A stretch of DNA of 64,000 nucleotides from Kordiimonadales bacterium IMCC3096 (GTDB taxonomy: Bacteria > Pseudomonadota > Alphaproteobacteria > Minwuiales > Minwuiaceae): NCBI GenBank assembly GCA_016865035.1, contig CP018227.1:3666115-3730114 (forward strand), read 5' to 3'. The position numbers and the translations under genes were made by a program. Positions 36,458 through 46,251 of the stretch are shown one piece after another. A model generated the notes under the pieces. It saw only the letters and a list, made by a program, of their open reading frames with translations, was not told the DNA's origin and made no database searches. The number at the start of each line of letters is the position of its first letter. The first letter of the stretch is position 1.

Positions 36458-39176
36458 TGGACTAAAGAATCTCGAATCGATGGTCGAGGTCATGCTGTCG
36501 AAGGAAGCACTGCCGACGCCCGAGAGAATCCGGGAACTGATCGCACAGCTTCGACAGACCCCGATGTGTCAGGACGTCGGGAACGATGCGGCCGAACGGC
36601 TGGCGCTCGAGTTCGAGGAGCGGCACGGAGTTTCGATGACGATCGGCTCCGTGCTTCAGGAAGATGACTACGAACCGTGGCTGCCGGAAGCCAAACGGGA
36701 GATCGACCCGTACTACTGGTCCAGGTATCGCAAGCTCCTTTCCGAAAAGCACTTCTCGGGCCAAGTCCTCGCCATGCAAGATGAGGTGACGGACAGAATA
36801 CTCGGGTTGCTGGAAAATCCGCGCAAGGACGGACCTTGGGACCGGCGTGGCATGGTTGTCGGTCACGTGCAGTCGGGAAAGACGGCGAACTACACCGGCG
36901 TCGCATGCAAGGCAGCCGACGCGGGGTACAGGCTGATCGTCATCATCGCCGGCATCCACAACAACCTGCGCAATCAGACGCAATCACGGGTCGACGAGGG
37001 TCTTGTTGGTCGTGACAGTGCACGCCTGATGTCGAACAAGGGCCCCAGCGGGGACCGGTACATCGGCGTCGGGCGCTTCGACAGGACCCGCCGGCCGGTG
37101 ACGTTCACCAATTCGCTGCGGGATTTCAGCAAGGCAATGGCCACGAGTGTCGGTGTGCCACTGGAGAACCTCAATCAGCCCGCCGTTTTCGTCATCAAGA
37201 AGAACGCCAGCACACTGAAGAACCTGTTGGAATGGCTCGAGGAGCACAATTCGCAGAGCGGTCGGAAGAAGATCAGTACGCCCATGCTTCTCATCGATGA
37301 CGAAGCCGACAACGCCTCCATCAACGTCAAGCACGGCAAGGACGAGGTCTCCCGCATCAACGGCCAGATCCGGCAACTGCTGCAGATCTTCGATCGAAGC
37401 TGCTACATCGGTTATACGGCCACACCGTTCGCAAACATCTTCATCGATCCGGAGACCGAGGACGAGATGCGAGGGGCCGACCTGTTCCCGAAGGATTTCA
37501 TCGTCAGCCTCGATCCGCCCTCCAACTACATGGGATCAGACCGGGTCTTCCTCGACGAAACCGACCGTTTCATCCGCCACATCTCGGACAACGAGGACCT
37601 TCTGCCGATAAGGCACAAGAAGGATCATGTGATCGTGGGCCTTCCCGAAAGTCTGAAGACCGCAATCCGGACGTTCGCCGTGGCCCGCGCGATCCGCCTC
37701 AGTCGCGGCCAGAACCGCGAGCATTGCTCCATGCTCGTCAATTCGTCCAGATTCACCGAGGTGCAACGACAACTCCGGAACGAGATCCACAACTTCGTCG
37801 ACGATCTGAAGGCGAGCATCCGCGTGAACGGCGGACTGCCGGGCGAAAAGGCGGTTCGGGACCCGGAGATCGCGGCATTGCGCCGGGTCTTCCTCGAAGA
37901 ATTCGATGCCGAGTGCGGTTTCGACTGGGGGGAAATCCAGCCCCTGCTTTTCGAGAGTCTGGCCCCCATCGTCGTGGTGGAGGTCAACAGCCGATCGTCC
38001 GGCGGCCTGAACTATGCCGAGTACAGTCAGCATGGCCTGAACGTCATTGCCGTGGGCGGCTTCTCGCTGTCCCGCGGCCTGACGCTCGAAGGACTGATGG
38101 TCAGCTACTTCCTGCGCAATTCGATGATGTACGACACCCTGATGCAGATGGGACGCTGGTTCGGCTACAGGCCGGGCTATGAGGACCTCTGCCGCATCTG
38201 GATGCCGGAGGAGGCGGAAGGGTGGTACGCCCACATCTCGGAATCGATCGAGGAACTGCGGGACGAGCTTCGCAGCATGGAGGCCGCGAACGCCACGCCC
38301 GTGGAATTCGGCCTCAAGGTACGCAGCCATCCGGACACTCTTGTGGTCACGGCGCGCAACAAGATGGGGTCGGGCGAGAAGGTCGTCGTCTCGATTGGCC
38401 TGGCCAACAAGTTCGTTGAAACGGCAATCCTCCATGCCGACGAAACGCATCAGAAGGCAAACAGGCGCGTTGCGGTCGCGTTCGCCGAGACCACGAGAGC
38501 CCTGGGGTGCGGCCCGGAAAGCGGTGATGATGTTTCGGGAGGACGATTGGTTCAGGGGGTTCCGGCGCAGCCCGTGATCGATTTCGTCTCCCACTTCAGG
38601 AACCATCCGGGATCGATGCTGACCGACAGCGGCCCGATCCGGAACTACATCGAAGCCCGCGCCGCAGGCGAGCTCGCGGAATGGGATGTGCTCTTCACAA
38701 GCACCCGCGACCAGGGCGAACGGAGCCTGAAGGACAAGAGCCTAGGCATTCCGATCAACTGCCAGAGGCGAAGCAAGGGCGCGGGAAGCGATGCCAGAAC
38801 GCTGCGCGTGACGAGCAGACAGCGCGTGGCCTCCAGGGGCGTCGAGAAGACGGGCCTGACGGAAGAGCAGATCGCGGCTGCCCAGCGCAGGTATCGTGAG
38901 GAGAAGGGTTTCCCCGGCGGCGAGAAGGGCATAAATTACCCGGATCGCATCTACCGCGCGGTACGGCCCCGCCCCCTTCTGATCATCCATCTTCTCGCGA
39001 TCGGCGGTGACGAGGAGGATCTGTCCGGCGGCGAACCGGTCGTTGCCTGGAGCATCAGTTTCCCGACGACCGAGACCGACCAGCAGAAGGTCGAGTACGT
39101 GGTCAACACCACCTGGCTGCAGGAAAACTACGGGCAGGACCTCGAGGAAGAAGAAATGGCGGGAGACGATGGCTGA
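36450..39176 (+). CDS. Z1 domain protein (SF2-helicase-like ATPase of restriction clusters)
   Basis: A 908-residue protein. Walker A-like VGHVQSGKTANYTGVACKAA and the Walker B box LLIDDEADNAS mark a P-loop helicase fold. IGYTATPFANIFIDPETEDE and GGFSLSRGLTLEGLMVSYFL, followed by MQMGRWFGYRPGYEDLCRI, are the Z1 signature. Z1 proteins are known from predicted restriction systems with GHKL ATPases, PD-(D/E)XK nucleases and AIPR proteins, exactly the neighbours here. They probably move along or remodel DNA. It overlaps both flanking genes by eight bases. Confidence 0.92.
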   Translation: MHDGLKNLESMVEVMLSKEALPTPERIRELIAQLRQTPMCQDVGNDAAERLALEFEERHGVSMTIGSVLQEDDYEPWLPEAKREIDPYYWSRYRKLLSEKHFSGQVLAMQDEVTDRILGLLENPRKDGPWDRRGMVVGHVQSGKTANYTGVACKAADAGYRLIVIIAGIHNNLRNQTQSRVDEGLVGRDSARLMSNKGPSGDRYIGVGRFDRTRRPVTFTNSLRDFSKAMATSVGVPLENLNQPAVFVIKKNASTLKNLLEWLEEHNSQSGRKKISTPMLLIDDEADNASINVKHGKDEVSRINGQIRQLLQIFDRSCYIGYTATPFANIFIDPETEDEMRGADLFPKDFIVSLDPPSNYMGSDRVFLDETDRFIRHISDNEDLLPIRHKKDHVIVGLPESLKTAIRTFAVARAIRLSRGQNREHCSMLVNSSRFTEVQRQLRNEIHNFVDDLKASIRVNGGLPGEKAVRDPEIAALRRVFLEEFDAECGFDWGEIQPLLFESLAPIVVVEVNSRSSGGLNYAEYSQHGLNVIAVGGFSLSRGLTLEGLMVSYFLRNSMMYDTLMQMGRWFGYRPGYEDLCRIWMPEEAEGWYAHISESIEELRDELRSMEAANATPVEFGLKVRSHPDTLVVTARNKMGSGEKVVVSIGLANKFVETAILHADETHQKANRRVAVAFAETTRALGCGPESGDDVSGGRLVQGVPAQPVIDFVSHFRNHPGSMLTDSGPIRNYIEARAAGELAEWDVLFTSTRDQGERSLKDKSLGIPINCQRRSKGAGSDARTLRVTSRQRVASRGVEKTGLTEEQIAAAQRRYREEKGFPGGEKGINYPDRIYRAVRPRPLLIIHLLAIGGDEEDLSGGEPVVAWSISFPTTETDQQKVEYVVNTTWLQENYGQDLEEEEMAGDDG

Positions 39177-40179
39177 GGCCGATCCATGGAGCGCCATCGA
39201 ACCGCCTGCGGCTAGGGGCACCGTCTTCGGAAAGCGGGTCGACGCGAGCGGAAGATGGGATTTCTGGTGGGCCAAGGACGTGGACAATCATTGTCTGCTC
39301 ATCCTCCAGCACGCGCCGGGGGTGGCGCCGAAGAATCGCCTGCCGAAGTTCAGGGGCGTGGAGATCAGGGCCGTGCCCGGAGAGGGCACTGATCGTGGCA
39401 TGCTGGTTCTCTCGCTGGCCGCCACCGAACACCGCGAGATATTCCACCGGCTGTGTCTGGACGTGATCCAATCCGCGTCATCGGCGGTCACTGAAGCGGA
39501 AGCCATACAGGCGTTCCTCGGCCGGACTTGGCGCTGGCATCACCTGCTCCGCGGCGGCGCCGACGGCAGGCTGAGTGCGGAGGCGCAGAAGGGACTGGCC
39601 GGCGAGATCACGTTCATCGACCGGCACCTGCTTCCGCTCCTTTCGCCACATGACGCCGTTTCCGCCTGGACGGGACCGCTGGACGCGCCGAAGGATTTCG
39701 AGATCGGCCAGATGGCAATCGAAACCAAGGCCCGGCGAGGCGCCGCGAAACCCTGGATCGCGATCTCGTCGGAGTTCCAGCTGGACGATTCGGGTCTGAC
39801 GAACCTGTATCTCTACGTCCTGGAAGTCGATGCGGCGCCGGAGGCCACGGCAAATTCCGTCACGATCACCGACGTGGCCCGTGGTCTTCGCGACCGAATC
39901 GTGGCGACCGATCCGGCCGTCGAACACCTGTTCGAGGAGCGCCTGCAGGCGAGCGGATTTTCGTGGGAGCATGACTACAGAGATCGGCTGTGGCTGATCG
40001 GCAAGGCAAGGTTCTTCGAAGTTGCCGAGGGCTTTCCCCGTATCGTGCCATCGGACTATCCGTCGGGCGTCGAGAACGTCCGCTACGCCATATCACTGAA
40101 GGATTGCGAGCCCCACCGGGTCACCGATGAATCGGTGACAGGGAGGCTGGAGGAGGTACGCGATGGCCATGAGTCTTGA
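39169..40179 (+). CDS. PD-(D/E)XK motif protein (DUF4420 type nuclease)
   Basis: A 336-residue protein. The nuclease core is DFEIGQMAIETKARRG, an acidic residue followed by the E-x-K strand. The fold has conserved surroundings: LAGEITFIDRHLLPLLSPHD before it and NLYLYVLEVDAAP after it. It is the likely restriction nuclease of the cluster. ATG 39169 overlaps the Z1 stop (ATGGCTGA), and its own end overlaps the AIPR start by 17 bases. Confidence 0.85.
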   Translation: MAEADPWSAIEPPAARGTVFGKRVDASGRWDFWWAKDVDNHCLLILQHAPGVAPKNRLPKFRGVEIRAVPGEGTDRGMLVLSLAATEHREIFHRLCLDVIQSASSAVTEAEAIQAFLGRTWRWHHLLRGGADGRLSAEAQKGLAGEITFIDRHLLPLLSPHDAVSAWTGPLDAPKDFEIGQMAIETKARRGAAKPWIAISSEFQLDDSGLTNLYLYVLEVDAAPEATANSVTITDVARGLRDRIVATDPAVEHLFEERLQASGFSWEHDYRDRLWLIGKARFFEVAEGFPRIVPSDYPSGVENVRYAISLKDCEPHRVTDESVTGRLEEVRDGHES

Positions 40180-42244
40180 CGAGTTCCACGACGAGTTCTT
40201 CCAGGACATCGTCACGTCGGCGGACGCCGACGGGCAGTTCAAGGAAGATGTCTTCTTCGAGCAGTTCTGCTCCCATCTGCTGGATGCCGGCGAAATCGAG
40301 TCCGCCGACCGGGCGCCCTATCTGCGCGCTGCCGGCGGCATGCGGGTCGACGGCTATGGCGGCGACCCCGTCGGCGGGGACGGCACGCTGACGCTCATCA
40401 TCTGCGATTTCAATCAGTCCCCGGAGGTTGGGCGTCTCGTCGCCTCCGAGATGGACGCGATCTTCAAGCGGTTGTCCAATTTCCTGAACAAGGCGCTGGA
40501 CGAGCGCTTCCGGAACGCGCTGGAGGAGACCAGCCCGGCCTTCGGGCTGGCCGATCTCATCGCCAGCCGTTGGAAGAGGATCACCAGGGTTCGCCTGATC
40601 CTGATCAGCAATCGCCAGCTGAGCGCGCGGGTCGACGGGCGCGAGGCTGAAGAGGTCGACGGACGGCCCATGACCTTCAGCGTCTGGGACATCGAACGCT
40701 TGTACCGCTTCGCCACCGCCAGACAGGGCCGGGAAGAGATCGTCATCGATCTGGAGGAGGATTTCGGCGGCGGCATCCGGATCCTGCCGGCCCATCTGAT
40801 GAGCGGCTGGTACGAGGCCTACATCGCTGTCGTTCCGGCCACTCAGCTTGCCGCCATCTACGACAAGTGGGGCGCCCGGCTGCTGGAACAGAATGTCCGC
40901 GTCTTCCTCCAGGCCCGCGGGGCTGTGAACAAGGGAATCCGGAACACCATCGACGAGGAACCCTCCATGTTCTTCGCCTACAACAACGGCATCACGGCGA
41001 CGGCCGAATCGATCGAGATACGCACCGACGATGGCGGCCTGCTGCTGACGAAGCTGCGCAATTTCCAGATCGTCAACGGCGGGCAGACGACGGCCTCCAT
41101 CCATGCGGCCTTCCGCCGGAAGTCGGAGAACCTCGCCAAGGTGTTCGTCCAGATGAAGCTCTCCATCGTCGAGCCGGAGGTTTCCAACGAAGTCGTGCCG
41201 AAGATCTCGGAGTTCGCCAACAGCCAGAACCGCGTGAATGCCGCGGATTTCTTCTCCAACCACCCGTTTCATGTCCGCATGGAGGACTTTTCCCGCCGGA
41301 TTCTGGCACCCAGCCGGGACGGCACCTTCCGCCAGTCGAAATGGTTCTACGAACGGGCAAGGGGCCAGTACGCCGATGCCCGGGCCCGCATGACGCCGGC
41401 GCAGCGGAAGAAGTTCGACCTCGAACACCCGAAAAAGCAGGTGTTCACGAAGACCGATCTCGCCAAGTACCAGAACGTCTGGCTCGGTCATCCGGACGTC
41501 GTCAGCAAGGGCGCGCAGAAGAATTTCGCTCATTTCGCGCACTCCGTCGGCAGGGCATGGACGAAAAGCGAGAACCGGTTCAACGAGGGCTTTTTCCGAG
41601 AAAGCGTGGCGAAGGCGATCCTGTTCCGCGAAACCGAGAAGATCGTCACCGAAGCGAAATGGTACCAGGGGGGCTACCGGGCAAACATCGTCGCCTATGC
41701 CCTGGCCAAGATGGGTCACGACGCGCGGGAGATGAACCGGTCTCCGGATTTCGAGAAGATCTGGCGCCAGCAGGGAGTTTCGCCTGCCACACAGCGGGCG
41801 ATCGCCGTCGCCGCGGAGGCCGTCCACCGGGTCCTGATCTCGCCGCCAACAGGCATCAGCAACGTGACGGAATGGGCCAAGCAGCAGGGTTGCTGGAAAC
41901 AGGTTCAGTCGCTCTCGATCGACTGGCCGGCGGAGTGGAAGGCCGAACTCGTCGGCGGCGAGGAAGTGCAGGCGCGGAAGCGCAGCGACAGGAAGGATCA
42001 GAAGACGACGGACGGGATCGAGGCCCAGGCGCTCGTCGTCAACGCCGGCGCCGAGACCTGGCGCGAACTGCTGGCCTGGGGATCGCAGAAGCGGCTGCTG
42101 TCGCCGGATGAGGCGCGTGCCCTGAGCACCGCCTCCGCCATGCCCTCGAAGCTCCCGAACGAGGTTCAGGCCAGGCAGATCGTCGCCGCCATGAAGCGGA
42201 TGCACCGCGAAGGCTGCCAGGTCGGCCGGGATCTGGTCGCGTAG
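40163..42244 (+). CDS. AIPR family (abortive phage infection) protein
   Basis: A 693-residue protein matching the AIPR family. FFAYNNGITATAESIEI, then LRNFQIVNGGQTTASIHAAF and ISEFANSQNRVNAADFFSNH are the characteristic blocks. The family is found in abortive-infection and restriction clusters. GGAGG precedes ATG 40163. It is the last gene of the methyltransferase-GHKL-Z1-nuclease-AIPR run. Confidence 0.92.
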   Translation: MAMSLDEFHDEFFQDIVTSADADGQFKEDVFFEQFCSHLLDAGEIESADRAPYLRAAGGMRVDGYGGDPVGGDGTLTLIICDFNQSPEVGRLVASEMDAIFKRLSNFLNKALDERFRNALEETSPAFGLADLIASRWKRITRVRLILISNRQLSARVDGREAEEVDGRPMTFSVWDIERLYRFATARQGREEIVIDLEEDFGGGIRILPAHLMSGWYEAYIAVVPATQLAAIYDKWGARLLEQNVRVFLQARGAVNKGIRNTIDEEPSMFFAYNNGITATAESIEIRTDDGGLLLTKLRNFQIVNGGQTTASIHAAFRRKSENLAKVFVQMKLSIVEPEVSNEVVPKISEFANSQNRVNAADFFSNHPFHVRMEDFSRRILAPSRDGTFRQSKWFYERARGQYADARARMTPAQRKKFDLEHPKKQVFTKTDLAKYQNVWLGHPDVVSKGAQKNFAHFAHSVGRAWTKSENRFNEGFFRESVAKAILFRETEKIVTEAKWYQGGYRANIVAYALAKMGHDAREMNRSPDFEKIWRQQGVSPATQRAIAVAAEAVHRVLISPPTGISNVTEWAKQQGCWKQVQSLSIDWPAEWKAELVGGEEVQARKRSDRKDQKTTDGIEAQALVVNAGAETWRELLAWGSQKRLLSPDEARALSTASAMPSKLPNEVQARQIVAAMKRMHREGCQVGRDLVA

Positions 42245-42730
42245 AGCCCCTGCCGACGGCGAACTCACCCCGGATTGTCTCCCTGTCGTGACTGCCGGTC
42301 GATGCCGATGTTGGGGCAGTGCCGGCCGAGGGCGCTCCGCCGCCCCATGTCGCCCGGTCGTCGCCGCTCATCCAACCCGGAGCAGGCGGCGGAGCCAATC
42401 CGGGCCACCAGCGAGACCGTCGATCCCGAAACCGGCGAGATCTCCGCCTCCTGATCCCGAAAGCAATTTGCAGACACACGAGGGGGCTCGATCGGGGCCC
42501 CTCGTGTGTCACGCTTGCCGATGAGTGGCCTGCTTTTACTCCGCCCCACTGGCCTGGAATTGCTCCGCCGTTGACAGGACGGATCGTAATGTCCACGTGT
42601 CCGGCCGGCATGCGCGTCGGGCGAACGATCGCCTGGCAGAGATGACCGCGGGACTTCGCGCTCATGGTGGACCGGTGGGGACCAGCGACGAAAGCCGCTC
42701 CGTGTCGAACTAACTCATTGAAAAGATTGA
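42245..42730. other. Gene-free stretch with IS21-like terminal repeats
   Basis: No gene. At 42526-42575 two tandem variants, TGGCCTGCTTTTACTCCGCC and TGGCCTGGAATTGCTCCGCC, resemble the multiple terminal repeats of IS21-family elements. The rest shows nothing recognisable. Confidence 0.4.
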
Positions 42731-42785
42731 TAGGCACAGTAGGATTCGAACCTATGGCCCGCTGATTAAGAATCAAGAGCACCTT
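42731..42785 (-). pseudogene. tRNA-Lys(CTT)-like 3' fragment
   Basis: On the minus strand the anticodon arm (loop TTCTTAA, anticodon CTT), variable loop and T arm (TAGG TTCGAAT CCTA) are well formed and end TGTGCCTA. The matching 5' acceptor strand (AGGCACA) and a normal D arm are absent. Such 3' halves are typical of att sites left by tRNA-integrating elements; it could also be a decayed element-borne tRNA. Confidence 0.55.
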
Positions 42786-43001
42786 GAGCCACCGACCAAT
42801 GAGACGCCGGTTTCGGAAGGCTGGATTTGGGCGCCGCAACCCGCGGCAACTTGAGGACCATTTGACGATAAGCAGCGACCGCCGAACCAAAACATCAAGG
42901 AGGCCAGACTGCGCCCGTTTCTCGGATCCTGCGGCTATACCTCAGCGCTGATCTCCCGCGCGCCGGAGCAGCTCAACCGGACATCGACCAACCAAGTCGA
43001 T

Positions 43002-43076
43002 GGCATTGTCAGAGCAAATCTGATGTGGGCGCGGTAAACAGGTTTGAATCTATGCAGAATTTGCTCTGACAATGCC
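43002..43076 (+). repeat. 75-bp miniature IS6-type element
   Basis: It begins GGCATTGTCAGAGCAAAT and ends with the exact inverse (ATTTGCTCTGACAATGCC), 18 bp perfect. The first ~40 bases follow the IS6 left end (AAATCTGATGTGGGCGCGGT); the transposase is absent. It is an internally deleted or MITE-like derivative. Confidence 0.75.
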
Positions 43077-43171
43077 GAGCCGACGTCTCCCTCTTCCGGC
43101 AAACTGCCACAACTGAAGGACTGAACCGTCCCGGGTTTCCAGGAGGCTCCTATTTGTGAGAAGGAGCTGTG

Positions 43172-43498
43172 ATGAGCGCAACAAGGAACAAGTTTTCGCC
43201 TGAGTTTCGCGACCGCGCTGTGCGGATGGTGGCGGAGCATCGTGGGGATTATCCGTCGGAGTGGGCGGCGATGACCTCTATTGCTGGCAAGATCGGCTGC
43301 ACGGCCGAGACGCTGCGCCGCTGGTGCCGGGAGGAGGCGAGCCGACGAGCGGGACCAGCGGCGCAGGCTGTCAGCGATCGGGACCGGGTCAAGGCTCTGG
43401 AACGCGAGGTCAAGGAACTGCGCCGCGCCAACGAGATCCTGCGCAAGGCTTCGGCATATTTTGCTCAGGCGGAGCTCGACCGCCACGGCAAATGGTGA
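43172..43498 (+). CDS. IS3-family transposase OrfA
   Basis: 108-residue HTH protein identical to 15859-16185. Confidence 0.92.
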   Translation: MSATRNKFSPEFRDRAVRMVAEHRGDYPSEWAAMTSIAGKIGCTAETLRRWCREEASRRAGPAAQAVSDRDRVKALEREVKELRRANEILRKASAYFAQAELDRHGKW

Positions 43499-44400
43499 TG
43501 TCCTTCATCGACACGCACCGCGAGGAACTGGGTATCGAGCCGATTTGCCGTGAACTGGCGATCGCCCCTTCCTCTTACCACGAGCATGCGGCCCGACTTG
43601 CCAACCCCGGCAGGCGTCCTGCCCGTGCCCGGCGCGACGACGAACTCAGGCAAGAGATCAAACGTGTTCACGAGAACAGCTTCGGCCTCTACGGTTCGCG
43701 CAAGGTCTGGCACCAGCTGCGGCGCGAGGGCATCGCCGTCGCCAAGTGCACCGTGGAGCGGCTGATGCGTGCCATGGGGCTGGCTGGCGTGCGCCGGGGC
43801 AAGACGACGGTCACAACGGTCAGCGACCCGAAGGCACCTTGCCCCCTGGACAAGGTCAACCGCGAGTTCCGCGTCAGCCGACCCAATGCCCTCTGGGTGG
43901 TAGACTTCACCTATGTCCATACCTGGGCCGGGTTCGTCTACGTCGCCTTCGTGATCGACGCCTATGCCCGACGAATCGTGGGCTGGAAAGTCAGCACCAG
44001 CGCCACGGCAGGCTTCGTGCTCGATGCCCTGGAGCAGGCGATCCATGCCCGCGGACCCGGCCCCGAGGACGAACTGATCCATCACAGCGACAGGGGGACC
44101 CAATATCTTGCCATGAACTACACCCAGCGCCTGGCTGAGGCGAACCTCGTGCCATCGGTCGGCAGCGTCGGTGATAGTTACGACAACGCCTTGGCGGAGA
44201 CGATCAATGGCCTCTACAAGGCCGAGGTGATCTGGCGCCAGCGGTCATGGCCGAGCGCGTCGACCGTCGAAATGGCGACCCTGCGCTGGGTCGATTGGTT
44301 CAACAACCACCGCCTGTTCGGCCCCATCGGACACATCCCGCCCGCCGAGGCAGAAGCAAACTACTATGCCGACCGAGAGACCCTCGATATGGTCGCATGA
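43492..44400 (+). CDS. IS3-family transposase OrfB
   Basis: 302-residue DDE integrase identical to 16179-17087; intact. Confidence 0.93.
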   Translation: MVMSFIDTHREELGIEPICRELAIAPSSYHEHAARLANPGRRPARARRDDELRQEIKRVHENSFGLYGSRKVWHQLRREGIAVAKCTVERLMRAMGLAGVRRGKTTVTTVSDPKAPCPLDKVNREFRVSRPNALWVVDFTYVHTWAGFVYVAFVIDAYARRIVGWKVSTSATAGFVLDALEQAIHARGPGPEDELIHHSDRGTQYLAMNYTQRLAEANLVPSVGSVGDSYDNALAETINGLYKAEVIWRQRSWPSASTVEMATLRWVDWFNNHRLFGPIGHIPPAEAEANYYADRETLDMVA

Positions 44401-44439
44401 CCCAAACAAAACGGCCTCCGGAAAACCCGGGACGCTTCA

Positions 44440-45014
44440 GCTAGCACCTCTGCCGGTCTCATCTGTTCGTTGAGGAACTCGATGATCCGGCGCAGTTCCT
44501 TGGAGATCACATCGGCCACGAACACCATGCGGATCCGACCCGCTTTCAAATTTGCTTCCACCCGCTGCCAGAATTCTTCACCTTCCAGTTCATCGCCGAG
44601 GAATTGCGAAAGCCTCTCGTCGGGCTCGATACCGTCTGCCCGACAGGACATCTCGAACTCTTCGATGAACTCAGCCGCCGGCCAGTAGGCGACGCCGTTT
44701 GCAGCATAATCAAGCATCTGAGCCACGACTTCCCGGCGCGCTCGGGTATCGGAGGCCCGCTTGACCTCAACCAGAATTGGTATGCCGTTTTCGTCCACGA
44801 ACAGGTGATCCAGGGACCATCTGGCACTGCCCCCGTCTTCGTCAGGAACGGTCTTCTCCCTCTTGATAAGAAGCAGACCATTTGACTGGCCCGCATCGCC
44901 GATCAACTCGGGGAAACTGGCCAGCATCTCCTGCAACACGTCCTCGGATTCATATGGGCGGGCCTCCAGCCTGACGATGTTTCCCTCTCGAATGATAAAG
45001 ATCGAACCGGACAT
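44440..45014 (-). pseudogene. PD-(D/E)XK nuclease-like protein, C-terminus lost to IS3
   Basis: ATG 45014 gives MSGSIFIIREGNIVRLEARP, then WSLDHLFVDENGIPILVEVK, an Asp followed by the E-V-K strand of a PD-(D/E)XK fold, and REVVAQMLDYAANGVAYWPA. About 190 codons remain before the IS3 end at 44439. The frame continues a short way into the IS, so a fusion product is possible. It resembles a family of small nuclease-like proteins with unknown targets. Confidence 0.65.
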
Positions 45015-45404
45015 GCTGGCGCACCTAGTCTCCTGACCATGACCACAGGACAGCAGCTTGACAGCAGTAAGTCCAGCTTCAGGATCAGCAACAAACAAGG
45101 CGACCGAAAGCGGAATGCACAAAAGGTCTGGGCAATCTCTTCAGCCGTTCATCCGCCCGCCTTTCTCAGGGGCGGGATCACTGCGGGGCAACGGCACGAA
45201 TCAGGTATGAGTTCATATCGTCCGGCCTCTGGCAATCCCGGGCGGTTCAGTCCTGCCCGATGACCTTGAGCGGAAGTACCGGGCCAGGGGCTGGGAGACA
45301 TTTCCGTCGCCGTAGGACTATAATCACTTTCTGAATCCGGCAGCTGTGCCACCGATCCGTCAACTTGGTGCGGGGCTCAAGGATAGGCTGCACCCTGGGA
45401 GCAT
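45015..45404. other. Gene-free stretch
   Basis: No gene, RNA or repeat that I can support. It separates the divergent truncated nuclease and endonuclease I genes and probably holds their promoters. Confidence 0.4.
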
Positions 45405-46151
45405 ATGGTCATGCTGCGATTGTTTGCATTCGCTTTGCTTGCAGTCCTCATATGTGTGCCGGCGTCGGCGCAGGAGCCGCCGAGTACGTTCCAGGCGGCC
45501 AAGAAGTATCTGGCGGACCTTCACGAAGACATCGGTCACCTGGAGACGATCTATTGCGGATGCCCCTATGAACGGACCACAGCTTCAGGAGGCAACGTTG
45601 ATCGTGAGAGCTGTGGCCTGACGGCCAGGAAGAACGATACACGCAGTGACCGTGTCGAGTGGGAGCATGTGGTCCCCGCAAGCTGGTTCGGCCAGACTCG
45701 TGCCTGCTGGATCCTGAAGGACGAGGTCTACCCCGAATGTGATGGCCGGTCGGGCAGAGATTGTTGCCAGCGCGTGAACCCGGCGTTCACGCTGGCACAC
45801 AATGACCCGAACAATCTCTTCCCTTCGTCAGGTGAGGTGAACGGCGACCGATCCAACTATCCCTATGGCGAGATACCCGGAGAGATGCGCGTCTACGGTG
45901 CCTGCGACTTTGAGATGGGCGTGGCATCCGTGGGCAAGATTGCTGAGCCGCCGAATGGACCGGCCCGCGGTACGCTGGCACGTGCGATGCTCTACATGTC
46001 GTCGACCTACGGGGCTGACATACGCCTGCCGCTGTCCATTGTGTGGCAATGGCATATTGGCCACCCTGCAAGCCCCTGGGAGATTGAGCGTGCTCGCCGT
46101 ATCGCCGCAGACACAGGATTGCGGAACCGTTGGATCTTGGGAGACGAATGA
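45405..46151 (+). CDS. Endonuclease I family protein, exported
   Basis: A 248-residue protein with a signal peptide (LRLFAFALLAVLICVPASAQ, cleavage after about residue 22). The EndA/NucM fold is shown by YCGCPYERT, DRVEWEHVVPASWFG with the catalytic His, and FTLAHNDPNNLFPSSGEVNG with the metal-binding Asn, then IVWQWHIGHPAS. Eight or more cysteines suggest disulfides in the periplasm. It degrades DNA non-specifically outside the cytoplasm. In an island with many nucleases it may be cargo or a plasmid/DNA-uptake barrier. Confidence 0.92.
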   Translation: MVMLRLFAFALLAVLICVPASAQEPPSTFQAAKKYLADLHEDIGHLETIYCGCPYERTTASGGNVDRESCGLTARKNDTRSDRVEWEHVVPASWFGQTRACWILKDEVYPECDGRSGRDCCQRVNPAFTLAHNDPNNLFPSSGEVNGDRSNYPYGEIPGEMRVYGACDFEMGVASVGKIAEPPNGPARGTLARAMLYMSSTYGADIRLPLSIVWQWHIGHPASPWEIERARRIAADTGLRNRWILGDE

Positions 46152-46251
46152 TGGTCGTTTGAGCTGATGACCCATCTGTGGGGAAGCGACGAGCCGCCGA
46201 GCCGCCGAGCCTCTTGCGAGGCAGTGCATAGGATTTGATGAGGTACATACG

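Larger units (their letters stand above)
43122..44439 (+). mobile_element. IS3-family element type b, copy 2
   Basis: 1318 bp, encoding the same proteins as 15809-17126 and in the same orientation. Flanks GAC and GCT show no target duplication. Its right end truncates the nuclease-like gene at 44440-45014. Confidence 0.88.

Noticed and set aside
40121..42268. 715-residue minus-strand open frame opposite the AIPR gene
   Set aside because: It exactly mirrors the AIPR frame, has no recognisable motif and is explained by high GC at third positions.
42039..42890. Minus-strand open frame covering the tRNA-like fragment
   Set aside because: It runs through the tRNA-like sequence and the AIPR 3' end antisense, with Arg/Ser-rich translation; not a gene.
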